Shown in pieces: positions 56,379-64,000 of a stretch of DNA of 64,000 bases (position 1 is the stretch's first letter; each line of letters begins with the position of its first letter). Source of the stretch: an uncultured Clostridia bacterium (GTDB taxonomy: Bacteria; Bacillota; Clostridia; Christensenellales; UBA1242). The translations under genes and the position numbers were made by a program. Below the pieces are notes generated by a model. It had not been told where the DNA came from and searched no databases. It saw only the letters and a list, made by a program, of their open reading frames with translations. The stretch covers positions 24,969 to 88,968 of the forward strand of contig CANQKH010000005.1 in NCBI GenBank assembly GCA_947624415.1, written 5' to 3'.

Positions 56379-56412
56379 AAAGCCTATCTGTTAATGCGGA
56401 TAGGCTTTAATT
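56379..56412 (+). terminator. terminator of the Gly-rich surface protein gene
   Basis: Perfect 10-bp stem, AAAGCCTATC (56379-56388) with GATAGGCTTT (56399-56408). The following T run is short (TTTAATTG). Confidence 0.7.
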
Positions 56413-56500
56413 GTGTTAAAAATGTGTGTTTGTCGGTAAATTCACACAAGTTTTGTAATAATCGTTTATATTTTCCTATATATTAATTTAGGAGGTTTTT

Positions 56501-57265
56501 GTGGTATTATTACTACTTGGATTAGTTCAAGGGTTGTGTGAATTTTTGCCAATATCATCAAGTGGTCATCTTGTGTTATTGTCGAAAATTTTTGGGGTTG
56601 AGGATAGTTTGTTTGTAAGTATAATATTACATATAGCCACACTTTTTGCCCTTTTAATAGTGATGAGGAAGGAGATATTTTATCTTATAAGACATCCATT
56701 TTCAAAAGAGGCGATAAACATTTATATTTCAACAATTTTCACCTGTTTAGTTGCACTAGTTCTTATGCCACTTATAACTTCATCATTTGAGGGCAATGTC
56801 TTGCCAATAACATTTTTATTAAGTGGTATATTATTAATAATTTCACAAAAATGTTCAAAAAGGATGACAAAAGATGTCGATTGTGCTAAAATAACATTTA
56901 AACGAGCGATAATAATGGGACTAGCACAAGGATTTGCTATTTTCCCAGGTTTATCTCGGTCTGGGACAACCATATCGGCAGGATTGTTAAGCGGTGGCGA
57001 TAAGGAGGAGTGTGCAAAATTCTCTTTTTTAATCAGCATACCCATAATAATTGCCTCAATGATGCTTGAAGTTTTAAAACTTTCAGTTTCAGGACAGGCG
57101 ATATCTGTTGAAGTTGTTCCTCTCATATTTTCCTTTATTATTGCTTTGGTAGTAGGGGTTGCAACAATAAAATTGATGTTAAAATTGACGCAGAAATTAA
57201 ATTTTAAGTTTTTTTCAGTTTATTTGTTTATTATGGCAATCATATCAGCAATAGTAATATGGTGA
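56501..57265 (+). CDS. uppP: undecaprenyl-diphosphatase UppP (BacA)
   Basis: 254 residues, GTG start with AGGAGG 7 bases upstream. Integral membrane enzyme that recycles undecaprenyl pyrophosphate to the monophosphate lipid carrier for peptidoglycan and other cell-wall polymers; overexpression confers bacitracin resistance. The two signature regions are LVQGLCEFLPISSSGHLVL at the N terminus and the PGLSRSGTTISAGLLSG motif. The chain is otherwise a string of hydrophobic helices. It is followed after 17 bases by the Ca2+ ATPase and probably co-transcribed. Confidence 0.95.
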   Translation: MVLLLLGLVQGLCEFLPISSSGHLVLLSKIFGVEDSLFVSIILHIATLFALLIVMRKEIFYLIRHPFSKEAINIYISTIFTCLVALVLMPLITSSFEGNVLPITFLLSGILLIISQKCSKRMTKDVDCAKITFKRAIIMGLAQGFAIFPGLSRSGTTISAGLLSGGDKEECAKFSFLISIPIIIASMMLEVLKLSVSGQAISVEVVPLIFSFIIALVVGVATIKLMLKLTQKLNFKFFSVYLFIMAIISAIVIW

Positions 57266-57282
57266 GTTAAAAGGATAGAAAG

Positions 57283-59931
57283 GTGGAAAAATTTCATAAT
57301 AAAAGCATAAAAGAAGTGCAAACAGAATTAAAAGTCAGTGAGGACGGCCTCAATGAAAACGAGGTGGTTGAGAGAGCAAATACAAGAAAACCTGACCAGC
57401 CTGCCGTGAAAAGACATGGTGTAATGTATAAATTTATGGAGCAGTTTAAGGATTTAATGATAATAATCCTTTTAATTGCGGCTGCAGTGTCAATAGTTAT
57501 TGGAATTGTCGAAAAAGCGACCAGTGAGATTGTTGATGGATGCATAATCCTTGGAATTGTGCTTATGAATGCAATTTTTGGCGTTGTTCAGGAATTTAAG
57601 GCGGAGAAGTCGCTCGAAGCATTGAATAAATTGACCCAACCTGAATGTTATGTAAAACGTGATGGCCAAATAGTTAAGATTTCGACAGCAAACTTGGTTA
57701 TTGGTGATATTGTTATGCTTGAAGCAGGCTCAATTATCCCTGCAGATTTAAGGCTTATAGAAAGCCATCAACTCAAAGTTGACGAGTCTTCATTGACAGG
57801 TGAAAGTATTGAGGTTGAGAAAAATGCAGAAAGCGTTTTCAAAGAGGATACTCCGCTTGGGGAACGTAAAAATATGGTGTATAAAGGCACGCAAGTTAAT
57901 TGTGGAAGAGGAATAGGCATTGTCTGTGCATTGGGCAGCGATACTGAACTGGGAAAGATTGCTTCGGTTATTCAAGAAAACAAGAATGAACTAACACCAC
58001 TACAAAAAAGTATTAAGGATGTCGGCAAAGTCTTAACAATTATTGTTTTAGGAATTGCACTTGTAACATTTATTGTAGAGCTATGCGTTTCATCAGCAAA
58101 TATTTTGGAAGCATTTTTAACAGCAGTTGCAATTTCTGTTGCTGCTATTCCAGAAAGTATGCCGGCGGTCATTACAATAATTATGAGTCTTGGTGTTGCC
58201 CGCTTGGCAAAGAAAAGGGCTATTGTTCGAAGACTTCATTCAGTTGAGACCTTAGGTTGCTGTGAAGTTATTTGTTCTGACAAAACAGGGACGATAACCC
58301 AAAACAAAATGACAATTACATCGCTATATTACAATGGAAAAGAGCAAAAAGACAAGTTCAAGCTTGATGAGCAGGGCAATAAACTTGTTTTGGCAGGTGT
58401 CCTTAATAATGATACAAACATTTCCAAGGGGAGAGTTATTGGAGACCCAACTGAGGTTGCAATGACAGAACTTGGCAGAAATTACAAAATTAATCAAATT
58501 GAAATGAAAGAAAAATATCCAAGAATCAATGAAATTCCTTTTGATTCTGGAAGAAAACTTATGTCTGTGCTATGCACAATGGATGGACGCAACACTATGA
58601 TAACAAAGGGTGCACCAGACAATATTCTTGAAAAATGCAATAGAATTTTACTAAATGGTAAGGTTTTGGCACTTACAACAAAGGAAAAACAAGAAGTTTT
58701 AAAGCAAAACGAGGACATGAGTGGCAGAGCATTGAGAGTTATTGGTTTTGCCTATAAACCTTGCGATAATGATGGAGAATTTGAAGAAAACAACTTGATT
58801 TTTATGGGACTTATGGGTATGATTGACCCACCAAGAAAGGAAATTAAGGAAGCAGTTAAGAAATGTAAACGTGCAGGTATGCGACCAGTAATGATTACAG
58901 GCGACTACTCAAATACAGCGCTTGCAATCGCAAAAGAAATTGGGCTTGCATCAAGCATGGAAGAGGTTATAACTGGAAATGAACTTTCAAAGATGACCGA
59001 CCAAGAACTTGACGAACGAATAAAAAAGTGTTCTGTTTTCGCCCGTGTCAGCCCAGAAGATAAGGTTAGAATTGTTGAGGCCTTCAAACGGGCAGGGAAA
59101 GTTGTTGCCATGACCGGTGATGGCGTAAATGATGCTCCAAGTTTAAAACGTGCCAACATTGGTATTGGTATGGGGATGAGCGGAACAGATGTTGCCAAGG
59201 AGGTTTCAGATATTATAGTAACCGATGACAACTTCGCAACAATCGTTGTTGCAGTCGAAGAGGGCAGAAAGATTTATGGAAACATTCAAAAGACAGTCAA
59301 ATTTTTATTTGCAGCAAACCTCGCAGAAATTTTATCTCTTTTCTTTGTAACATTGTTTTTCCCATCTCACTTCTTCTTGTATCCTGTTCAAATATTATTT
59401 GTAAACCTTATAACAGACTCACTACCTGCAATAGCACTGGGTGTTGAACTGCCAGAAGCAAATCTTATGGAAATGCCGCCAAGAGATAGGAAGAAAGGTC
59501 TGTTTGCAGACGGAATTGGCGTTTCAATTATAATAATGGGGTTAATTCAAACTATACTTGTAATTGTGGCTTACGTGCTTGGAATCCGTTATTCAACAGA
59601 GGTTGCAGTAACTATGTCCTTCTACACTTTAAACCTTGTTCAAATGTTCTACCTCGCCTCTATGAGGACGGTTGCACCTTGTTGGAAATCAAAACCGCAC
59701 AAGAACATATTGTTTATAATTTCAATGCTGTTCTGCTTTGCACTGCTTTCAATTTTTGCATTTACTCCTGTTATGAACATTCTTTCTCTAGTTGCACTCA
59801 ACGGAGTTCAATGGGGGATTGTTCTTGGCTTATCATTTGGTGTATTTCTTTCAAGTGAAATATACAAACTTATTGAAAATTATATAAAAAAGAAAAAGAG
59901 AAAAATAATAATTGAAGATGAGGCAAAATAA
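57283..59931 (+). CDS. cation-transporting P-type ATPase (Ca2+ type)
   Basis: 882 residues, GTG start. N-terminal cation-ATPase domain, TGES dephosphorylation loop, phosphorylation motif CSDKTGTITQNKM, KGAPDNILEKC in the nucleotide-binding domain, TGDYSNTALAIA and the hinge TGDGVNDAPSLK. M4 reads AAIPESMPAVIT where type II Ca2+ pumps usually have PEGLPA. The overall pattern is that of SERCA/PMR1-like bacterial exporters (YloB type). Likely exports Ca2+ from the cytoplasm; the ESM variation might shift ion choice. The C terminus is a Lys-rich tail. Confidence 0.92.
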   Translation: MEKFHNKSIKEVQTELKVSEDGLNENEVVERANTRKPDQPAVKRHGVMYKFMEQFKDLMIIILLIAAAVSIVIGIVEKATSEIVDGCIILGIVLMNAIFGVVQEFKAEKSLEALNKLTQPECYVKRDGQIVKISTANLVIGDIVMLEAGSIIPADLRLIESHQLKVDESSLTGESIEVEKNAESVFKEDTPLGERKNMVYKGTQVNCGRGIGIVCALGSDTELGKIASVIQENKNELTPLQKSIKDVGKVLTIIVLGIALVTFIVELCVSSANILEAFLTAVAISVAAIPESMPAVITIIMSLGVARLAKKRAIVRRLHSVETLGCCEVICSDKTGTITQNKMTITSLYYNGKEQKDKFKLDEQGNKLVLAGVLNNDTNISKGRVIGDPTEVAMTELGRNYKINQIEMKEKYPRINEIPFDSGRKLMSVLCTMDGRNTMITKGAPDNILEKCNRILLNGKVLALTTKEKQEVLKQNEDMSGRALRVIGFAYKPCDNDGEFEENNLIFMGLMGMIDPPRKEIKEAVKKCKRAGMRPVMITGDYSNTALAIAKEIGLASSMEEVITGNELSKMTDQELDERIKKCSVFARVSPEDKVRIVEAFKRAGKVVAMTGDGVNDAPSLKRANIGIGMGMSGTDVAKEVSDIIVTDDNFATIVVAVEEGRKIYGNIQKTVKFLFAANLAEILSLFFVTLFFPSHFFLYPVQILFVNLITDSLPAIALGVELPEANLMEMPPRDRKKGLFADGIGVSIIIMGLIQTILVIVAYVLGIRYSTEVAVTMSFYTLNLVQMFYLASMRTVAPCWKSKPHKNILFIISMLFCFALLSIFAFTPVMNILSLVALNGVQWGIVLGLSFGVFLSSEIYKLIENYIKKKKRKIIIEDEAK

Positions 59932-59936
59932 AAAAA

Positions 59937-59977
59937 TGCCAAATTTTGGTGCTAAACCAATTTTTGGCGTTTTTTTT
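59937..59977. terminator. bidirectional terminator between the ATPase and the methyltransferase gene
   Basis: GCCAAATTTTGGT and AACCAATTTTTGGC pair around a GCTA loop. An A run lies before the stem and TTTTTTTT follows it, so convergent transcripts from both sides can end here. Confidence 0.75.
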
Positions 59978-59984
59978 ATTGTCA

Positions 59985-61061
59985 TTACCACTTTTTTTGT
60001 AAAAGTGTGGTAACTTCCTGACGATTGTGAAACAAATTATTTATTTTTAAAATATAATAGCAATCACTTAGTTTTTTTACTGCATCTTGAATGCCTTTTT
60101 CTGGATTGCCGGGGAGTTTTATTGTAACAATTGCCAAGCCATTATCTTTTAAACATGGTGTAAGTATATTCATTATTTCTGCGGTAACTTCTGGGTCGAC
60201 GTTCATGTCGTCAACAATTATGTCATACTTATGGTTTTTTGCAAATTCTTCCGCCTGAGCAATGCTTTCAATTTTGCATTTGTAATGCTTGACATTTGGA
60301 TTTTCAAGTAAAATTGGGTTCAAGTTACCGGGGTCGACGGCATCGACAATAAAGCCATGCTGTAATAAAACGTTTGTCCAGCCACCAGGTGCAGCACCAA
60401 TGTCTAGGGCATATCCTCCCTTTTCTCCCAAGTCAATCTTGTATTTTGATAATGCTTCTGTCAATTTGTTTTCAGCGCGTGATATTTCTCTTTTACCTCT
60501 ATGAGAACTTATTCTATAATCATCACAAGAAAAATTTAAGTTAAAAAGGCTTAAAGAATTTCCAATGTAAAATCTGTTGCCATAAATAAAAATTGAAAAA
60601 ACATTTACCTCATCATCATTGATAATTTGCTTATCAGAAAAGGTTGGCATTCCTCCCAAATCTGTAAAATAAGTTCCAATATAAACTTCTATGTCTTTTG
60701 CTGAGTAATCAAGTGGGGCATTTAATGAGGTTTCGCCATCACATATCCGCGTTTGAATTGCAAATTTTTCACCATTTTTAACTGGTGTAAAATGATTTAA
60801 AATTTCATGTAACAGAAGTTGTTTATCTTTCTCTAAGTCGCCTGTTATTTCGCCCGTTACCGAAACGGGAGCAATATGTTTTATAAAAATAACATTATTT
60901 TTAAGGATTTTAGATTGAAAATCTTCTTGACTAAAAATAGTCTCTATTAGAGATATGCTTTCATTGAAATCCGTTATAATGCGAATTTGATTGTCGATAG
61001 ATTTAAGTTCCCTTAACGCATTTTTCTTAAAACATGGGGAATAAGTTATTATGTATTGCAT
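59985..61061 (-). CDS. RlmM-like SAM-dependent RNA 2'-O-methyltransferase
   Basis: 358 residues. An N-terminal region with THUMP-like character (about 1-160) is followed by an FtsJ/RlmM-type Rossmann domain. This has LDIGAAPGGWTNVLLQ (SAM loop), VDAVDPGN, IVDDMNVDP and IVTIKLPG, with the catalytic Lys-Asp-Lys-Glu type arrangement plausible in this family. RlmM methylates 23S rRNA C2498 in proteobacteria. Firmicute relatives are mostly uncharacterised, so the exact target is uncertain. AGGAGATTT lies before the ATG. It is a stand-alone gene facing the ATPase. Confidence 0.85.
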   Translation of the reverse strand: MQYIITYSPCFKKNALRELKSIDNQIRIITDFNESISLIETIFSQEDFQSKILKNNVIFIKHIAPVSVTGEITGDLEKDKQLLLHEILNHFTPVKNGEKFAIQTRICDGETSLNAPLDYSAKDIEVYIGTYFTDLGGMPTFSDKQIINDDEVNVFSIFIYGNRFYIGNSLSLFNLNFSCDDYRISSHRGKREISRAENKLTEALSKYKIDLGEKGGYALDIGAAPGGWTNVLLQHGFIVDAVDPGNLNPILLENPNVKHYKCKIESIAQAEEFAKNHKYDIIVDDMNVDPEVTAEIMNILTPCLKDNGLAIVTIKLPGNPEKGIQDAVKKLSDCYYILKINNLFHNRQEVTTLLQKKW

Positions 61062-61137
61062 ATAAATCTCCTAATCCTAATATTAACATAAATAATTCTT
61101 TTTGTCAACGTCTTCAATTGGTCTAAGAGGGTGTCTT

Positions 61138-61182
61138 AGGCTCTCTTTTTATATTGTATTTAATACAAAAAAAAGAAAGCCT
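61138..61182. repeat. long inverted repeat upstream of the second poly-G promoter
   Basis: AGGCT (61138-61142) pairs with AGCCT (61178-61182). The stem continues through TCTTTTT/AAAAAGA and inner GTATT/AATAC, making a near-complete hairpin of about 45 bases. It sits in the gap between divergent genes. It could insulate the phase-variable promoter from upstream antisense transcription. Confidence 0.45.
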
Positions 61183-61211
61183 AAAAAATTTCAAAAAACA
61201 CCAAAAATCAT

Positions 61212-61242
61212 TTGACAATAGGGGGGGGGGCAATGCTATAAT
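61212..61242 (+). promoter_or_regulatory. poly-G phase-variable promoter, second copy
   Basis: Perfect TTGACA (61212-61217), ATA, ten G (61221-61230), CAATGC and a perfect TATAAT (61237-61242). The spacer is 19 bases; eight G would give 17. The flanks also match the copy at 52516 (upstream TCCAAAAAT / ACCAAAAAT; downstream GGGGTATA / AGGGTATA). Leader to the ATG is about 230 bases. Confidence 0.78.
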
Positions 61243-61478
61243 GGGGTATAGGCAAAAATATAATTAAATTTTGCGAACAAAAAATTTATCCTTATAAAAA
61301 AAGAATCGACTAGAAAAATCAATATGAAACAAAATATTCTTGACAAAATTCGACAAATATTGACATAAAATAAATTTATTATTTATTTGCTTACAAGAGA
61401 GACAGAAGACATAAAAAATGTGCAAAAAGTGGTATAAGAGACTATCATTTATATATAAAAAATAAAATAGGAGGGGAT

Positions 61479-64000
61479 ATGAAAAAGATTATAAAATCAG
61501 GTATTTTTAAAACTTTTGTAATTATAACCTGCCTTTTTATGAGCCTATCGTCATTAATGATTGGCTTAAACTTTTGTGGAATCATATATATGGAATCTGG
61601 CGATGCGTTCAATAGCAGTGATAGTTATACTACAATTGGCGAGATTTGGGATTCCACAAATTCAAAATTTAAACAATATGAATTTGATAAATTGCTTAGA
61701 GCAATAAGTAGACAACAGTCAGTTTCATCTAATATGAAAACAATAAATAGTATGGCGACAACTGAGGCTAATGCCCAAACTTTTAGAAATAATAATGGCA
61801 ATGATATAGTTGTAACAGTGGGTGGCTTAACTTGGACGCCAACCTATCTTTCTAAAGATAAAAATGGGAATGTAATTTTAACGTTGTGGCTTGCAGATTC
61901 AAGTAAACTTTCTGATAAAACATATTGCGATGGCGAAAAATTTGATATTAAAGGAGGTGTCAAATGGGCTTTTTTTAGAGATGAAGGAACAGGGGGTCAG
62001 CCATCAAGTATGTATGGAACCTCATATATTCGTGCAGTATTTAATGGTGGTGCTTATGGAACTGCTATAAATTACGTAATGAACAAAGCGTATCTTTCTC
62101 AAAGTGAAAGTTCAATTTTTGCTCCATTTACTATGGGTGATTTAAGAAACTTTATAGTAAGACCAGAAGATGTATCGTGGCAAGAAAGTGGCCAATCTGC
62201 AAAAACTAAATTAGGTCTTGCATATAACTTGCCAAACGAAAATTGGTCGACAGAAACTTCGAGTGATGGCTTTTATAATTCATACAACTGGGCTTATCGT
62301 AATTACAGTGATGCGTGGATAACAAACAGTCTATGGCTTCCATCTTTAACAGAAACGGGATATAGTTCTACAAAGAAAGGAAAATGGCAAACATCAACTG
62401 AGCAAAGACGAAATATTATTGGAACGTGGCTTAGGTCAGGTGCATATAATAATGCGGGAAATGCTGTTTATCTTACTTCGGCGGGAACTTCTTATGGAAC
62501 AGATAGTGTTCTTTCACCTAATGCTGCACGACCTGCATTTCATTTAAATTTATCTGCGGCTTCGGCACAGGTTGCGACAGTAGGCGAATTGTGGGATAGT
62601 TCTTCATCGAAATTTAATCTCACGAATTTTAATAATTTAATGGTTGCTATAGGTGGGAATACCAGTTATTCAGCATATAATATGACTGGCATTGATAGTT
62701 TGGCAACAAAAAAAACAACGGGCAAAGTTTTGCAAGACAATTGTGGCACAAAAATCATTGTTACTCTTGGTGGGCTTACATGGACTCCAACCTATCTTTC
62801 AAAAGATGAAAGCGGAAAAACAATTTTGACATTATGGCTTGAAAATTCAGACCAACTGAGTGGGAAATCCTATGGAGATAAAGCTTTTTATTCTGGAGGT
62901 GAGGCTGAGTGGGCGGCTTTTAATAGCTTAATTAATGCATATGCATATCCAGCTAATATGTATGGCATGTCATATATGAGGTCTGTTGTTCTAAATAATG
63001 GTGGAAATTATGCAACAAGCAACGAGGTCTTTACTTCTCATAGTAAGTCAACCAATTCAGTTTTTGCACCATTTACAATAGGGAATTTAACAAAATATAT
63101 TGTAAAGCCCAAAAATGTTTCATGGCAGAAAGGTGGTCAATCTGCAATTAGTCAATTTGGAGATTCATATAATTTAGCCAATGAAGATTTAACAACGTCA
63201 TCTGGTTTTTATAGTTATAAATCGTATAACTCTAATTATACTATAAAAGAGGGCTATACCAACTGGGGTGATGATTACCTATGGCTTCCTTCAGCGACTG
63301 AAATTGGTTTTGACGATTCAAAATCAGGATTTTGGTATATTACATCTCAACAGCGATATGAATCGGATGCATTTCTTCGTTCGGCGTATGAGAATGACGG
63401 CGCCCAAGTATACAGGCTTTACCTTTCACTCACTATGGGTAACCGATGGACTGCAGCATCTTCTGGTGATGTCCAACCAGCACTTCATTTAAATTTAACA
63501 GATGCCGCAATCAATGCAACGGAGACTAAAGTATCTCTGCTTAGTGGTTACGATAACAATTTTCAGTTGGGGACTATAACCACTTATTACAAACAGACAA
63601 TGGGAAAAGTAAGTGTTCCAACACGTCCAGGATATATTTTTGACGGATATTATACAGGCTTAAATGGAGGAGGAAGGAAATATTTCAATAAAGATGGCAG
63701 TTGTTATCAAGCATGGAATGAACAGGGTGTAACAAAACTTTATGCATCATGGAAAAACGAGACATATAGTATAAAATTTATTGGCAATGGAGGGAAGGTA
63801 AATTCTAGAACAGAAGATACTCACCAAGTAAGTTTTGATGAAAGTGTAACCATTGTCGTAGATAGACCGGGATACGATTTTAATTATTTTACGCAAGAAA
63901 AAAATCCAACTGCAGATAGCACCAAATACTATTTAAGCGAAAATCAGTTTAAGGTTATAACTGATTTTGGTGATAATGGAGCAGAAGTCTCAATGTATGC
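61479..64000 (+). CDS. secreted surface protein with duplicated domain and InlB repeats (partial, runs off window)
   Basis: At least 840 residues, open to the window edge, with AGGAGGGG before the ATG. A hydrophobic signal segment covers about residues 10-40. Two tandem copies of a domain of about 310 residues follow (about 51-361 and 366-676). Both carry TxGGLTWTPTYLSKD, LTLWL, MYGxSYxR, a DYLWLPSxTE-like segment and AFHLNL/ALHLNL endings. This resembles DUF6273-type repeats of gut Firmicutes. InlB-like units then begin (RPGYIFDGYYTGLNGG, RPGYDFNYF), closely related to those of the protein at 52878. It is probably a paralogous, phase-variable surface antigen. Confidence 0.82.
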   Translation, partial: MKKIIKSGIFKTFVIITCLFMSLSSLMIGLNFCGIIYMESGDAFNSSDSYTTIGEIWDSTNSKFKQYEFDKLLRAISRQQSVSSNMKTINSMATTEANAQTFRNNNGNDIVVTVGGLTWTPTYLSKDKNGNVILTLWLADSSKLSDKTYCDGEKFDIKGGVKWAFFRDEGTGGQPSSMYGTSYIRAVFNGGAYGTAINYVMNKAYLSQSESSIFAPFTMGDLRNFIVRPEDVSWQESGQSAKTKLGLAYNLPNENWSTETSSDGFYNSYNWAYRNYSDAWITNSLWLPSLTETGYSSTKKGKWQTSTEQRRNIIGTWLRSGAYNNAGNAVYLTSAGTSYGTDSVLSPNAARPAFHLNLSAASAQVATVGELWDSSSSKFNLTNFNNLMVAIGGNTSYSAYNMTGIDSLATKKTTGKVLQDNCGTKIIVTLGGLTWTPTYLSKDESGKTILTLWLENSDQLSGKSYGDKAFYSGGEAEWAAFNSLINAYAYPANMYGMSYMRSVVLNNGGNYATSNEVFTSHSKSTNSVFAPFTIGNLTKYIVKPKNVSWQKGGQSAISQFGDSYNLANEDLTTSSGFYSYKSYNSNYTIKEGYTNWGDDYLWLPSATEIGFDDSKSGFWYITSQQRYESDAFLRSAYENDGAQVYRLYLSLTMGNRWTAASSGDVQPALHLNLTDAAINATETKVSLLSGYDNNFQLGTITTYYKQTMGKVSVPTRPGYIFDGYYTGLNGGGRKYFNKDGSCYQAWNEQGVTKLYASWKNETYSIKFIGNGGKVNSRTEDTHQVSFDESVTIVVDRPGYDFNYFTQEKNPTADSTKYYLSENQFKVITDFGDNGAEVSMY
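61629..63506 (+). repeat. tandem duplication within the partial surface protein gene
   Basis: Unit 1 spans about 61629-62560 and unit 2 about 62574-63506. They share phrases such as ACTTGGACGCCAACC/ACATGGACTCCAACC and CATTTAAATTTA at the end. The copies are diverged at DNA level, so the duplication is old or under selection for variation. Confidence 0.75.
63764..64000 (+). repeat. InlB-like repeat unit shared with the gene at 52878 (copy 2)
   Basis: Counterpart of the segment at 54529-54790: same order of GNGGKVNS, EDTHQV, DESVTIVVDRPGY and FNYFTQEKNPT. It is cut by the window end. Confidence 0.75.

Noticed and set aside
1..64000. CRISPR arrays, IS elements, rRNA genes
   Set aside because: No regularly spaced direct repeats, transposase motifs or rRNA-like sequence were seen.

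Overview
The window is AT-rich DNA with the standard genetic code (TGA is used as a stop at 917, 5062 and 43616) and strong Shine-Dalgarno sites. The spore-coat ATPase SpoIVA, UppP, a CCA-encoded tRNA-Arg, DUF1292 proteins and very large InlB/MBG-type surface proteins point to an uncultured, spore-forming, low-GC Clostridia-like member of the Bacillota. The taxonomic call is inference from gene content only.

Layout. 1-3265: tail of an unknown gene, then thymidine kinase and phosphoketolase as an overlapping pair. 3436-3802: minus-strand tRNA-Arg(CCT) with its own promoter, a structured 3' tail and a terminator. 3914-7171: two translationally coupled flavoprotein oxidoreductases and an acetyltransferase. 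7198-10723: a small accessory cluster with a radical SAM/SPASM-like enzyme (apparently frameshifted at its start), a protein resembling the helical domain of DNA base-hypermodification enzymes, a GNAT-ASCH fusion and a small caspase/CHAT-like protein. 10910-14251: housekeeping der-plsY and two DUF1292 paralogues. 14322-16604 (minus): trpS and an Ig-like lipoprotein. 16830-38006: one 7058-residue membrane-anchored surface protein that takes up a third of the window. 38267-39742: spoIVA behind a sigma-E-like promoter.

39937-52465 is the most system-like region: one operon of eight genes encoding an HTH regulator, a vWA protein, a Ser/Thr kinase with a zinc ribbon, a PP2C phosphatase, an SF1 (Dna2/UPF1-type) helicase, a protein ending in a HEPN-like RN-x3-H motif, a coiled-coil McrB-type AAA+ protein and a zinc-finger protein in the McrC position. 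The vWA/kinase/phosphatase set matches the TerY-P triad known from comparative genomics. Coupling it to a helicase, a putative HEPN RNase and an McrB-like motor suggests a phospho-regulated nucleic-acid stress or phage-defence system. Inverted repeats overlapping the promoter suggest autoregulation by the first gene.

52385-64000 holds two secreted surface-protein genes (the second runs off the window). Each lies behind a near-identical promoter in which a poly-G run (12 and 10 G) separates a perfect TTGACA -35 from the -10. This is the classic architecture of slipped-strand phase variation, and both spacers are longer than optimal as read (21 and 19 nt). Between them lie uppP, a P-type Ca2+ ATPase and an RlmM-like methyltransferase.
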